Shown here in pieces: positions 46,806-55,492 of a stretch of 64,000 nt of DNA. The position numbers and the translations under genes were made by a program. The stretch covers positions 4,650,001 through 4,714,000 of the forward strand of contig NZ_CP109499.1 of the NCBI RefSeq assembly GCF_036231965.1, in the 5' to 3' direction. This DNA comes from Streptomyces sp. NBC_01428 (GTDB lineage Bacteria > Actinomycetota > Actinomycetes > Streptomycetales > Streptomycetaceae). Under the pieces are notes generated by a model. The model saw only the letters and a list, made by a program, of their open reading frames with translations, searched no databases and was not told the DNA's origin. Each line of letters starts with the position of its first letter. Position 1 is the first letter of the stretch.

Positions 46806-48881
46806 TCAGCCGTTCTTGATGCGGTTCGTGAGCTCGGTGACCTGGTTGTAGATGGAGCGGCGCTCCGCCATCAGCGCACGGATCTTGCGGTCCGCGTGCA
46901 TCACGGTCGTGTGGTCGCGGCCGCCGAACTGCGCCCCGATCTTCGGCAGCGACAGATCGGTCAGTTCACGGCACAGGTACATGGCGATCTGGCGCGCCGT
47001 CACCAGGACGCGGCTGCGCGAGGAACCGCACAGGTCGTCCACCGTGAGCCCGAAGTAGTCGGCGGTCGCCGCCATGATCGCGGTCGCCGTGATCTCCGGG
47101 GCCGAGTCCTCGCCGCCGGGGATCAGGTCCTTGAGGACGATCTCGGTCAGACCGAGGTCCACCGGCTGCCGGTTGAGCGACGCGAACGCCGTCACCCGGA
47201 TCAGCGCCCCCTCCAGCTCGCGGATGTTGCGCGAGATCCGGGACGCGATGAACTCCAGGACCTCCGGCGGGGCGTTGAGCTGCTCCTGCACCGCCTTCTT
47301 GCGGAGGATGGCGATCCGGGTCTCCAGCTCGGGCGGCTGGACGTCCGTGATCAGACCCCACTCGAAGCGGTTCCGCAGGCGGTCCTCCAGCGTGACCAGC
47401 TGCTTGGGCGGCCGGTCGCTGGAGAGCACGATCTGCTTGTTCGCGTTGTGGAGCGTGTTGAAGGTGTGGAAGAACTCCTCCTGTGTCGACTCCTTGTCCG
47501 CGAGGAACTGGATGTCGTCGACGAGCAGGATGTCCATCTCCCGGTACCGCTTGCGGAAGCTGTCGCCCTTGCCGTCGCGGATGGAGTTGATGAACTCGTT
47601 GGTGAACTCCTCCGAGCTCACGTACCGCACCCGCGTGCCCGGGTAGAGGCTGCGCGCGTAGTGCCCGATCGCGTGCAGCAGGTGCGTCTTGCCGAGACCC
47701 GACTCCCCATAGATGAAGAGGGGGTTGTACGCCTTCGCCGGCGCCTCGGCGACGGCCACCGCGGCGGCGTGCGCGAAGCGGTTCGAGGCGCCGATGACGA
47801 ACGTGTCGAAGAGGTACTTCGGGTTCAGTCGTGCGGTGGGCTCGCCCGGACCCGACGCCGGCGCCGGCTGCGCCGCCTTCGGTCCGGGAGCACCGCTCGA
47901 AGGCCCGCCCCTGCGCACCTGTCCGTTGCCGGAGGGGTCCTGGAGGTCGCGGCGGTCCGGGCGCTGGTCGTAGTCCGAGCGCGCCTGGTCGTAGTCCTGG
48001 CGCTGCTGCTCGTAGGGCGAGCGGTCCATCGACTGCGGCCGGTAGTCCTGCTGGGGCGAGGCGTACGGGTCGCGGTCCGGGAATCCGAGGCGCTGCTGCT
48101 GCCAGCCGTAGTCGTCCTGGGAGTGGCGCGGCCAGGCACCCGGCGTGGGGCGCTGGTAGTCCGGGTACGCGGGACGCGCGGTCGGCAACTGGTCGCCGGG
48201 AGCTCCGGGCAGCGGCTCGGAGCGGCCGCCGCGGTGGTCGTCGGCGCGGTGGCGGCCGTAGCCCTCGTATCCGTCGCGGCGCTGGGGCTCGTACGGGTTG
48301 CGCTCCTCGCGTCCCTGCGGCTCGTACGGGCTGCGGTCGTCGCGGTCCTGGCCGCCCTCGTAACCGCCGCGGTCGTCACGGCTCTGGCCGTCGTAGGCGC
48401 CGCGATCGTCGCGCTGTCCCTCGTAGGACTTCCGGTCGTCGCGAACGGGGCCGCCCTCGTAGGGGCCGCGTTCCTCCCGTGCCTGACCGTTGTCGTACGG
48501 GCCGCGCTCTTCGCGTCCCTGGCTCTCGTACGCGTCGCGGCCCTGTCCGGCGGAGTGCTCCGACTCCTCGTAGCGAGGCGCGGCAGGAGTGGGGGGCGGC
48601 TCGCCGGCCGAGTCGTCGACGGTGATCGCGATCCGGATCGGGCGGCCGCACTCACGGCTCAGCGTCTCGCTGACGATCGGCGCGAGGCGGCCTTCCAGGA
48701 CGCCCTTCGCAAACTCGTTCGGGACTGCGAGCAGAGCGGTGTCCGCGACCAGCGCCAAGGGCTGGCAGCGCTTGATCCAGTGCTCGTCCTTGACCTCGAC
48801 GCCCTGCCCGCGGCCCTCACCGAGGAGTTGTTCCAGTACTCGTGGCCACACTGCGGCAAGATCGGCAGGTACGTCAGCCAC
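46806..48881 (-). CDS. dnaA: chromosomal replication initiator DnaA
   Basis: 691 residues. Domain I is at about 1-88 (DLAAVWPRVLEQLLGEG). Domain II is a 250-residue charged linker built of about eight degenerate units such as REERGPYE, RDDRGGYE and RDDRSPYE. Domain III is the AAA+ ATPase with Walker A GESGLGKTH, LLVDDIQFLADKE, SSDRPPKQL and RLRNRFEWGL. Domain IV ends with the DNA-binding signature GGRDHTTVMHADRKI. It opens oriC in the ATP form. The GTG at 48881 begins MADVPADL as in other Streptomyces. The linker makes it among the longer DnaA proteins. Two DnaA boxes lie upstream and probably serve autoregulation. Confidence 0.97.
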   Translation of the reverse strand: MADVPADLAAVWPRVLEQLLGEGRGQGVEVKDEHWIKRCQPLALVADTALLAVPNEFAKGVLEGRLAPIVSETLSRECGRPIRIAITVDDSAGEPPPTPAAPRYEESEHSAGQGRDAYESQGREERGPYDNGQAREERGPYEGGPVRDDRKSYEGQRDDRGAYDGQSRDDRGGYEGGQDRDDRSPYEPQGREERNPYEPQRRDGYEGYGRHRADDHRGGRSEPLPGAPGDQLPTARPAYPDYQRPTPGAWPRHSQDDYGWQQQRLGFPDRDPYASPQQDYRPQSMDRSPYEQQRQDYDQARSDYDQRPDRRDLQDPSGNGQVRRGGPSSGAPGPKAAQPAPASGPGEPTARLNPKYLFDTFVIGASNRFAHAAAVAVAEAPAKAYNPLFIYGESGLGKTHLLHAIGHYARSLYPGTRVRYVSSEEFTNEFINSIRDGKGDSFRKRYREMDILLVDDIQFLADKESTQEEFFHTFNTLHNANKQIVLSSDRPPKQLVTLEDRLRNRFEWGLITDVQPPELETRIAILRKKAVQEQLNAPPEVLEFIASRISRNIRELEGALIRVTAFASLNRQPVDLGLTEIVLKDLIPGGEDSAPEITATAIMAATADYFGLTVDDLCGSSRSRVLVTARQIAMYLCRELTDLSLPKIGAQFGGRDHTTVMHADRKIRALMAERRSIYNQVTELTNRIKNG

Positions 48882-49040
48882 AGGGCACGCTCTCTCACGG
48901 GTCCCACGAACGTGTGGTTCTGGGAACGGGTTGGTAAATCAGGCGGGGCGGGGCGGAGGAACAAAACCGCTGGGGCGGTGAGAACGGAACGAATCGGAGT
49001 TCAGCCACGGTAGTCAGGGCGACCCGTGCGGTTCAAGTTG

Positions 49041-49061
49041 TTGTCCCCAGCCTGTGGATAG
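49041..49061. promoter_or_regulatory. two DnaA boxes in the dnaA-rpmH divergent region
   Basis: TTGTCCCCA (49041-49049) and TGTGGATAG (49053-49061, reading CTATCCACA on the minus strand) face each other about 160 bp upstream of dnaA. Paired boxes at the dnaA promoter are known to mediate autorepression in Streptomyces. The surrounding 48882-49279 gap must contain both the dnaA and rpmH promoters. Confidence 0.7.
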
Positions 49062-49279
49062 TGTCTCCTGCGAGGGACTGGTTTGACCGGATGGCGTAGC
49101 CGCGCGTACCGTAACCAGGTCGAGTTGTCGATGGCTGCTGCCGCCTGCCTCCGATGGGCACAGATCGCGAAGAGCGATCGGGAAGCGGTGCACTCGGGCG
49201 TAATACGAGTTTCCTCGTGGGCGCACGGTGACAGCCAGGACGGCACCCCGCCACCACCGATTCTTTCTGGAGCCCCCGA

Positions 49280-49417
49280 GTGAGCAAGCGCACCTTCCAG
49301 CCGAACAACCGTCGTCGCGCCAAGACCCACGGCTTCCGCCTGCGGATGCGCACCCGTGCCGGCCGCGCGATTCTCGCGAACCGCCGTGGCAAGGGTCGCG
49401 CCAGCCTGTCCGCCTGA
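49280..49417 (+). CDS. rpmH: 50S ribosomal protein L34
   Basis: 45 residues, with the invariant start SKRTFQPNNRRRAKTHGFR and the basic end RGKGRASLSA. Part of the large ribosomal subunit. GTG at 49280, with TGGAGC upstream. It is divergent from dnaA and 21 bp ahead of rnpA, the arrangement found in most bacteria. Confidence 0.98.
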   Translation: MSKRTFQPNNRRRAKTHGFRLRMRTRAGRAILANRRGKGRASLSA

Positions 49418-49438
49418 TTACTTACAGGTCATGATCTC

Positions 49439-49810
49439 GTGCTGCCTACCGAGCATCGGCTGAGGCGGCGCGAGGACTTCGCGACCGCGGTACGTCGAGG
49501 ACGCCGGGCCGGACGCCCGCTCCTCGTCGTCCACCTTCGTAGCGGTGCACCGGACCCGCACGCGCCTGGGGAGAGCGCTCCCCCGACGCGTGCGGGTTTC
49601 GTCGTGAGCAAAGCCGTGGGCGGAGCGGTCGTACGCAACAAGGTGAAGCGCAGGCTTCGCCATCTGATGCGTGACCGAGTCGCCCTGCTGCCCCCCGGTA
49701 GCCTGGTAGTCGTACGAGCGCTGCCCGGTGCGGGTGACGCCGACCATGAACAGCTGGCCCGAGACCTGGACGCCGCCATCGAGCGGCTACTGGGAGGGGG
49801 CGCGCGATGA
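49439..49810 (+). CDS. rnpA: ribonuclease P protein component
   Basis: 123 residues, basic. Family motifs are LPTEHRLRRREDFATAVRRGRR at the start and RAGFVVSKAVGGAVVRNKVKRRLRHLMRD, the RNR-type RNA-binding helix. It assists the RNase P RNA in 5' maturation of tRNAs. GTG at 49439; an overlap of four bases with yidD (ATGA) couples the two. Confidence 0.96.
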   Translation: MLPTEHRLRRREDFATAVRRGRRAGRPLLVVHLRSGAPDPHAPGESAPPTRAGFVVSKAVGGAVVRNKVKRRLRHLMRDRVALLPPGSLVVVRALPGAGDADHEQLARDLDAAIERLLGGGAR

Positions 49811-50160
49811 AGTACCCACTGCTTGCTCTGATCAAGATCTATCAGTGGACGATCAGCCCGTTGCTCGGGCCGGTCTGCAAGTACTACCCGTCGTGCTCCC
49901 ACTACGGCTACACAGCCATCGACCGGCACGGTGCGATCAAGGGCACGGCACTGACCGCCTGGCGCATCCTCCGGTGCAATCCGTGGTCGCTGGGCGGTGT
50001 GGACCATGTTCCGCAACGCAAGCGTCCGCGGTGGCACGAATTGCTGCGTAACGCCTGGCGTGCACGCAAGGGCGGGAACTCCGCCGCCGAACCGGCCACC
50101 GGGGAGACCACTGCCCCGAGCCCGGCCGCCGAGACCCCGTCCCATGCTCAAGGAGCCTGA
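49807..50160 (+). CDS. yidD: membrane protein insertion efficiency factor YidD
   Basis: 117 residues. The YidD core at about 1-75 includes IKIYQWTISPLLGPVCKYYPSCSHYGYTAI and WRILRCNPWSLGGVDHVP, with the three conserved cysteines. An amphipathic N-terminal helix holds it at the inner membrane, where it aids YidC-dependent insertion. The C-terminal 40 residues are a poorly conserved charged tail. It lies between rnpA (overlap) and yidC (3-bp gap). Confidence 0.95.
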   Translation: MKYPLLALIKIYQWTISPLLGPVCKYYPSCSHYGYTAIDRHGAIKGTALTAWRILRCNPWSLGGVDHVPQRKRPRWHELLRNAWRARKGGNSAAEPATGETTAPSPAAETPSHAQGA

Positions 50161-50163
50161 TTA

Positions 50164-51438
50164 GTGGACACGATTGCCAGTCTTTTCAGCTTCATCACGA
50201 CACCCGTTTCCTGGGTCATCGTCCAGTTCCACTCCGTGTACGGGCAGATCTTCGGCCCCGACACGGGCTGGGCCTGGGGCTTGTCCATCGTGTCCCTGGT
50301 GATTTTGATCCGTATCTGCCTGATCCCGCTCTTCGTGAAGCAGATCAAGGCCACTCGGGCCATGCAGACGCTGCAGCCCGAGATGAAGAAGATCCAGGAG
50401 CGCTACAAGAACGACAAGCAGCGCCAGTCCGAAGAGATGATGAAGCTGTACAAGGAGTCGGGTACCAACCCGCTCTCCTCGTGCCTTCCCATCCTGGCCC
50501 AGTCGCCGTTCTTCTTCGCCCTGTACCACGTGCTCAACGGCATCGCGACGGGCAAGACGATCGGCGTCATCGACGATCAGCTGCTCGCCAGCGCTCGTCA
50601 GGCCCACATCTTCGGTGCCCCGCTCGCCGCGAAGTTCACGGACAGCGCCGACAAGGTCGCTGCGCTCGGTGCCACGATCACGGATGTCCGAGTCGTCACC
50701 GCGATCATGATCGTGCTGATGTCGGGTTCGCAGTTCTACACCCAGCGTCAGCTGATGACGAAGAACGTCGACACCACGGTGAAGACGCCCTTCATGCAGC
50801 AGCAGAAGATGCTGATGTACGTCTTCCCGGTCATGTTCGCCGTCTTCGGCATCAACTTCCCGGTCGGTGTCCTCGTCTACTGGCTGACCACCAACGTGTG
50901 GACCATGGGCCAGCAGATGTACGTCATCCGCAACAACCCGACCCCGGGCTCGAAGGCTCAGGCCGCCTACCTGGAGCGCCTGCAGAAGCACGTCACCAGC
51001 CACGGCAAGACGCGCCGGCGCAGCGAGAAGGCCATCGTCAAGGCCATCGTCTCCAAGGGCCGCGACCGCAACGAGTTCGAGCGCAAGTTCATCAACAGCC
51101 TCACCAAGGCGGGTCTCGTGGCCCAGCCCGACGGGGTCGTGACGAAGGGCGACGCCGCGACGGTCATCGAGGCCGAGGACGGCACCACGACGACTGCTCC
51201 GGCCGCTCCCAAGCGTCAGCAGCCGAAGCGGCAGTCCAAGTCGCAGCGCCAGTCGGCCGTGACCGCAGGCGGGGCCAAGCCTGCGGACGAGTCCGAGCCG
51301 AAGACCTCGTTGAGCAAGTCCGACGAGCCACAGGACACCAAGCCCTCCGCGGCCAAGCCCGCCACCGGTACCCGCAGCAAGGCCCAGTCCGGACAGCGCA
51401 AGGGCCCACAGCGGCCCAAGTCCCCGTCCAAGAAGTAA
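50164..51438 (+). CDS. yidC: membrane protein insertase YidC/Oxa1
   Basis: 424 residues. Short periplasmic type without the large P1 domain: first helix VIVQFHSVYGQIFGPDTGWAWGL, then ILIRICLIPLFVKQIKATRAMQTLQPEMKKIQERYKND, where the arginine in the groove helix is conserved, and later helices up to about 260. The C-terminal 150 residues are basic and low-complexity (Lys, Gln, Ser, Pro) and probably bind ribosomes. GTG at 50164 follows AAGGAG. Confidence 0.95.
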   Translation: MDTIASLFSFITTPVSWVIVQFHSVYGQIFGPDTGWAWGLSIVSLVILIRICLIPLFVKQIKATRAMQTLQPEMKKIQERYKNDKQRQSEEMMKLYKESGTNPLSSCLPILAQSPFFFALYHVLNGIATGKTIGVIDDQLLASARQAHIFGAPLAAKFTDSADKVAALGATITDVRVVTAIMIVLMSGSQFYTQRQLMTKNVDTTVKTPFMQQQKMLMYVFPVMFAVFGINFPVGVLVYWLTTNVWTMGQQMYVIRNNPTPGSKAQAAYLERLQKHVTSHGKTRRRSEKAIVKAIVSKGRDRNEFERKFINSLTKAGLVAQPDGVVTKGDAATVIEAEDGTTTTAPAAPKRQQPKRQSKSQRQSAVTAGGAKPADESEPKTSLSKSDEPQDTKPSAAKPATGTRSKAQSGQRKGPQRPKSPSKK

Positions 51439-51453
51439 GAAGGAGTCCATCCC

Positions 51454-51963
51454 GTGACGGAAGGCACCACCTCCGCCGCCGCTGAGGGCGACACCCTGAC
51501 CCGCCTGGAGCAGGAAGGCGAGATCGCGGCGGACTACCTCGAAGGTCTGCTCGACATCGCCGACCTCGACGGCGACATCGACATGGACGTCGAGGCCGAC
51601 CGCGCCGCTGTCTCGATCATCAGCGACTCGGGCGGCCGCGACCTGCAGAAGCTGGTCGGCCGCGACGGCGAGGTGCTGGAAGCACTCCAGGAGCTCACGC
51701 GCCTGGCCGTGCACCGGGAGACCGGGGACCGCAGCAGGCTGATGCTCGACATCGCCGGCTTCCGCGCCCAGAAGCGTGAGGAGCTCTCCGAGCTGGGGGC
51801 CAAGGCCGCCGCCGAGGTCAAGAGCTCCGGTGAGCCGGTCAAGATGGACCCGATGACCCCCTTCGAGCGCAAGGTCGTGCACGACGCGGTCAAGGCTGCG
51901 GGCCTGCGCAGCGAGTCCGAGGGCGAGGAGCCGCAGCGCTTCGTCGTCGTGCTCCCCGCCTGA
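51454..51963 (+). CDS. jag: Jag/KhpB-type RNA-binding protein (KH plus R3H)
   Basis: 169 residues. The KH domain at about 45-110 has the loop LVGRDGEVLEALQELTRLAVHRETGD, and the R3H domain at about 115-168 has MTPFERKVVHDAVKAAGLRSESEGEEPQRFVVVLPA with the R-x3-H spacing. Relatives bind mRNAs and sRNAs and affect division. GTG at 51454 follows AAGGAG 10 bases away. It is 15 bp after yidC in the same operon; a clear hairpin follows. Confidence 0.94.
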   Translation: MTEGTTSAAAEGDTLTRLEQEGEIAADYLEGLLDIADLDGDIDMDVEADRAAVSIISDSGGRDLQKLVGRDGEVLEALQELTRLAVHRETGDRSRLMLDIAGFRAQKREELSELGAKAAAEVKSSGEPVKMDPMTPFERKVVHDAVKAAGLRSESEGEEPQRFVVVLPA

Positions 51964-51981
51964 TCGGTACGTACGCTCCCT

Positions 51982-52010
51982 CGGCCCCGTCTGTTGCGCA
52001 GACGGGGCCG
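51982..52010 (+). terminator. terminator after jag
   Basis: CGGCCCCGTCTG and CAGACGGGGCCG, a perfect 12-bp stem with a 5-base loop, 18 bases past the stop. Confidence 0.85.
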
Positions 52011-52165
52011 AACTTTGTCAGCCTGGTAGTCCCCTGCAGCTGTGGTCCCCGACACGGAACGCCGGCCGCGGTACCCGCACCTGCGGTCCTCGACAGCTGT
52101 TAGTCCCTGGTAGTCCTGGTGATCAGCGCCCAGAGCGCTCAAGCGGTACGGAAGGACGGTCCCCC

Positions 52166-52882
52166 GTGACGGAGGCAGCGGAGCTTCCCCCCGCGCCCGA
52201 GCAGGCGCGCGAGGTATTCGGCGATCGCTTCGCGGACGCGGTCCGGTACGCGGAACTGCTGGCCGAGGCGGGAGTGCAGCGCGGGCTGATCGGCCCTCGT
52301 GAGGTGCCCCGACTGTGGGAGCGGCACCTGCTGAACTGCGCGGTGCTCTCCGAGGTCGTGCCCGAGGGCGTGACCGTGTGCGATGTCGGCTCCGGTGCCG
52401 GACTCCCCGGTATCCCGCTGGCACTCGTCCGTGAGGACCTCAAGATCACGCTGCTCGAGCCGCTGCTGCGCCGGACCACCTTCCTCACGGAGGTCGTGGA
52501 GCTCCTCGGCCTCGGCCATGTGACCGTCGTGCGCGGCCGCGCCGAGGAGGTCATGGGCACACTTCAGCCGGTGCACGTGGTGACGGCCCGGGCGGTCGCC
52601 CCGCTCGACCGCCTCGCCGGCTGGGGCATCCCGCTGCTGCGCCCGTACGGCGAGATGCTCGCCCTCAAGGGGGACACCGCCGAGGAGGAGCTGAAGGCCG
52701 CCTCCACGGCGCTCAGCAAGCTCGGTGCGGTGGAGACCTCCGTTCTGCATGTGGGTGAGGGGGTCGTGGACCCGTTGTCCACCGTCGTACGCGTCGAGGT
52801 GGGTGAGAGCCCCGGTGGTGTGCGTTTCGCGGCCAAGCGGGCCAAGGCGGCCAGGACGGGCCGAACGCGTCGTCGCCGCTGA
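52166..52882 (+). CDS. rsmG: 16S rRNA (guanine527-N7)-methyltransferase RsmG (GidB)
   Basis: 238 residues. SAM-binding motif VCDVGSGAGLPGIPLAL, then ITLLEPLLRRTTFLTEVVELLGL and VTARAVAPLDRLAGWGIPLL. It methylates G527 of 16S rRNA; loss gives low-level streptomycin resistance and can raise antibiotic output in Streptomyces. GTG at 52166 has GGAAGGA upstream. The Arg/Lys-rich tail (KAARTGRTRRRR) is usual in this genus. It is separated from jag by a terminator. Confidence 0.95.
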   Translation: MTEAAELPPAPEQAREVFGDRFADAVRYAELLAEAGVQRGLIGPREVPRLWERHLLNCAVLSEVVPEGVTVCDVGSGAGLPGIPLALVREDLKITLLEPLLRRTTFLTEVVELLGLGHVTVVRGRAEEVMGTLQPVHVVTARAVAPLDRLAGWGIPLLRPYGEMLALKGDTAEEELKAASTALSKLGAVETSVLHVGEGVVDPLSTVVRVEVGESPGGVRFAAKRAKAARTGRTRRRR

Positions 52883-52906
52883 CGCCTGGCGGTATGAACA
52901 TCGCGG

Positions 52907-52937
52907 CTCCCGGTTCCCTGTCCAAGGGAGCTGGGAG
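52907..52937 (+). terminator. terminator after rsmG
   Basis: CTCCC-GG-TTCCCT and AGGGAG-CT-GGGAG with a short loop, followed by TTTTGC. Confidence 0.7.
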
Positions 52938-53072
52938 TTTTGCTGTTCCGTGTGAGGAGTTCTTTGTCACTCCCGCGGCGCGGCCTTCAGGGTGGGCCGT
53001 ACTCCACACAAGCAGCCAAACCTACGCATCTCGGAGTGTCGCGTCGCGATGACCCGAGTGGCTAGGCATCGT

Positions 53073-53086
53073 GTTTCACGTGAAAC
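53073..53086. promoter_or_regulatory. parS site upstream of parA
   Basis: GTTTCACGTGAAAC, the perfect ParB target palindrome, 237 bp before the chosen parA start. It forms part of the origin-proximal nucleation zone for ParB. Confidence 0.95.
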
Positions 53087-53181
53087 GTCGCTCACTGTTG
53101 CACGGCATCATCAGTCGTGGCCGCGCTGCGGCCGAACCTCGCGACCGAAAGCCTCTCGGTTCACTCGGAGAGGGTGCGGAG

Positions 53182-53208
53182 TTGTCCACAGAGGTGGATT
53201 TCTCCACA
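53182..53208. promoter_or_regulatory. DnaA boxes in the parA promoter region
   Basis: TTGTCCACA (53182-53190, perfect) and TTCTCCACA (53200-53208), both on the plus strand, between the first parS and parA. They suggest DnaA control of parAB or local DnaA titration. Confidence 0.65.
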
Positions 53209-53322
53209 GAACAACGGGCCTCGCTGGTTCACGACCCCGATCGCATGGGAGGCTCTGTTCATTGCGAGCCTGAAGTCGAGGAGAGTGAATCCTTGCGGTC
53301 CGACGCCAACATCGCGGGACCG

Positions 53323-54318
53323 ATGACCGATCCGGTCCCCGGTCCCCGTACCGAGTCGATGGGGGAGGATGTTTCACGTGAAACACCGCCCCCTATGGAC
53401 GACACTCCCATCGGTCGTGCTGCCCAACTGGCTGTGGAGGCGCTAGGTCGCGCCGGTGAGGGCCTGCCACGGCCCGAGCAGACCCGAGTCATGGTGGTCG
53501 CCAACCAGAAGGGTGGGGTGGGTAAGACCACGACCACGGTAAACCTTGCCGCCTCCCTGGCCCTGCACGGTGGCCGTGTCCTGGTGATCGACCTCGACCC
53601 GCAGGGCAATGCCTCCACCGCGCTGGGCATCGACCACCACGCCGAGGTCCCGTCGATCTACGACGTGCTGATCGACAGCAAGCCGCTCTCCGAAGTCGTT
53701 CAGGCGGTCCCTGATGTCGAGGGTCTCTTCTGTGCTCCCGCGACGATCGATCTCGCCGGTGCGGAGATCGAGCTGGTGTCGCTGGTGGCCCGCGAGAGCC
53801 GACTCGAGCGAGCGATCCTGGCGTACGAGCAGCCGCTGGACTACATCCTCATCGACTGCCCGCCGTCGCTCGGTCTGCTGACAGTCAACGCGCTCGTCGC
53901 CGGCGCCGAGGTCCTCATCCCCATCCAGTGCGAGTACTACGCACTGGAAGGTCTGGGACAGCTTCTGCGCAACGTCGACCTGGTGCGCGGGCATCTCAAC
54001 CCCAACCTCCACGTCTCGACGATTCTGCTCACCATGTACGACGGCCGGACGCGTCTGGCGTCCCAGGTCGCGGACGAGGTGCGCAGCCACTTCGGCGAAG
54101 AGGTGCTGCGGACGAGCATCCCGCGCTCGGTGCGCATCTCCGAGGCTCCGAGCTACGGGCAGACGGTCCTGACCTACGATCCGGGTTCGAGCGGTGCTCT
54201 CTCGTACCTGGAGGCGGCCCGAGAGATCGCTCTCCGCGGAGCCGGAGTGTCGTACGACGCACAACATGCCCACGCGGGCGCACAGAACGATCGGAACACG
54301 GCGGAGGGGATCCAGTGA
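53323..54318 (+). CDS. parA: chromosome partitioning ATPase ParA (Soj)
   Basis: Walker-type ATPase of the ParABS system: deviant Walker A QKGGVGKTTTTVNLAA, VIDLDPQGNAST, IDCPPSLGLLTVNAL and TMYDGRTRLASQVADEVR. It organises origin segregation, with polymer-like assemblies in aerial hyphae. The N-terminus is uncertain. The frame is open from GTG 53071, which would lie on parS and over DnaA boxes in sequence with poor third-position GC. ATG 53323 gives 331 residues and is preferred; ATG 53245 and ATG 53359 are alternatives. None has a strong ribosome site. A parS in the N-terminal part encodes VSRET. The stop overlaps the parB GTG. Confidence 0.93.
   Translation: MTDPVPGPRTESMGEDVSRETPPPMDDTPIGRAAQLAVEALGRAGEGLPRPEQTRVMVVANQKGGVGKTTTTVNLAASLALHGGRVLVIDLDPQGNASTALGIDHHAEVPSIYDVLIDSKPLSEVVQAVPDVEGLFCAPATIDLAGAEIELVSLVARESRLERAILAYEQPLDYILIDCPPSLGLLTVNALVAGAEVLIPIQCEYYALEGLGQLLRNVDLVRGHLNPNLHVSTILLTMYDGRTRLASQVADEVRSHFGEEVLRTSIPRSVRISEAPSYGQTVLTYDPGSSGALSYLEAAREIALRGAGVSYDAQHAHAGAQNDRNTAEGIQ
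53371..53384. promoter_or_regulatory. parS site inside parA
   Basis: Perfect GTTTCACGTGAAAC within the N-terminal coding part of parA, read in the frame V-S-R-E-T. Confidence 0.93.
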
Positions 54319-55409
54319 GCGAGCGACGAAGGGGGCTGGGACGGGGTCTTGGTGCGTTGATCCCCGCGGCTCCTACAGGTGAGCGTGTAGGCGGTTCGGC
54401 GAGCGGGGCGTCCACGACGCCTGCTTCCGGTCCCGTCCTCACCGCGGAGCGTGGGGTGGCGGCGGCCAAGGTGACGACGCTGGCGCCTGTTTCACATGAA
54501 ACCGAGGAGCCGTCTGCGAGCGGGGCGACGGATGAGCTGCAGGCGCCGGTCGGTGTTCACTTCGCCGAGCTGCCCCTGGACTTCATCACCCCCAACCCGC
54601 GTCAGCCGCGTGAGGTCTTCGACGAGGACGCCCTGTCCGAACTCGTCACCTCCATCAAGGAGGTCGGACTCCTCCAGCCTGTCGTCGTCCGGCAGGTCGG
54701 TCCGTCGCGCTTCGAGCTCATCATGGGTGAGCGGCGCTTCCGGGCCTGTCGCGAGGCGGGACTCGAGGCCATCCCCGCGATCGTCCGCGCCACGGACGAC
54801 GAGAAGCTCCTCCTGGACGCACTGCTCGAGAACCTCCACCGTGCCCAGCTGAACCCGCTGGAAGAGGCAGCCGCCTACGACCAGTTGCTCAAGGACTTCA
54901 ACTGCACGCACGACCAGCTGGCCGACCGGATCGGACGTTCGCGTCCGCAGGTCTCCAACACGCTGCGTCTCCTGAAGCTCTCGCCGTCCGTTCAGCGTCG
55001 CGTCGCCGCCGGGGTGCTCTCCGCCGGTCACGCACGCGCGCTGCTCTCTGTCGACGACTCGGAGGAGCAGGACCGCCTGGCGCACCGCATCGTGGCCGAG
55101 GGACTCTCGGTGCGAGCCGTGGAGGAGATCGTCACCCTCATGGGGTCGCGTCCGCAGTCGGCTCAGCGAACCAAGGGTCCGCGGGCCGGCGGTCGGGTCT
55201 CTCCTGCGCTGAGCGAGCTGGCGACGCGTCTGTCGGACCGCTTCGAGACGCGGGTGAAGGTCGACCTGGGGCAGAAGAAGGGCAAGATCACCGTCGAGTT
55301 TGCTTCGATGGAAGACCTTGAGCGCATCCTCGGCTCCTTCGCTCCCGGCGAGGGCCCAGTCCTTCAGAAGAGCCTTCTGGACGACGGCTCCGACGACGCG
55401 GAAGCCTGA
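54315..55409 (+). CDS. parB: chromosome partitioning protein ParB
   Basis: 364 residues from GTG at 54315 (GTGA overlap with parA). N-terminal RRRGLGRGLGALIP is typical of chromosomal ParB. The CTP-binding domain has ITPNPRQPRE, GLLQPVVVR and GERRFRACREAG (box II). The HTH that reads parS is at RIGRSRPQVSNTLRLLKLSP. The dimerisation domain ends with KKGKITVEFASMEDLERIL. It clamps on parS and spreads along the DNA. Its own gene contains a one-mismatch parS. Confidence 0.96.
   Translation: MSERRRGLGRGLGALIPAAPTGERVGGSASGASTTPASGPVLTAERGVAAAKVTTLAPVSHETEEPSASGATDELQAPVGVHFAELPLDFITPNPRQPREVFDEDALSELVTSIKEVGLLQPVVVRQVGPSRFELIMGERRFRACREAGLEAIPAIVRATDDEKLLLDALLENLHRAQLNPLEEAAAYDQLLKDFNCTHDQLADRIGRSRPQVSNTLRLLKLSPSVQRRVAAGVLSAGHARALLSVDDSEEQDRLAHRIVAEGLSVRAVEEIVTLMGSRPQSAQRTKGPRAGGRVSPALSELATRLSDRFETRVKVDLGQKKGKITVEFASMEDLERILGSFAPGEGPVLQKSLLDDGSDDAEA
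54489..54502. promoter_or_regulatory. one-mismatch parS-like site inside parB
   Basis: GTTTCACATGAAAC, one base off parS, read as V-S-H-E-T in ParB. The reading frame is the same as for the parS inside parA. Confidence 0.6.
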
Positions 55410-55452
55410 GCCGGCTGCCGGCGGATCGATCTCCTGTCGGTCCACCAGCGTG

Positions 55453-55492
55453 GAGCGGGCCGTGACCGGTGTGTACCGGACACGGCCCGCTC
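55453..55492 (+). terminator. terminator after parB
   Basis: GAGCGGGCCGTG-a-CCGGT and ACCGG-a-CACGGCCCGCTC with a 4-base loop and a following TCTTTGCTTT. Confidence 0.85.

Noticed and set aside
46209..49013. A 934-codon plus-strand frame across oriC and opposite dnaA
   Set aside because: It starts among the DnaA boxes of oriC and continues antisense to dnaA; it has no coding signature of its own.
53071..53322. Annotating parA from GTG 53071 (415 codons)
   Set aside because: The start would lie on a parS palindrome and the extra 84 codons have weak coding composition and contain two DnaA boxes; kept as an alternative only.
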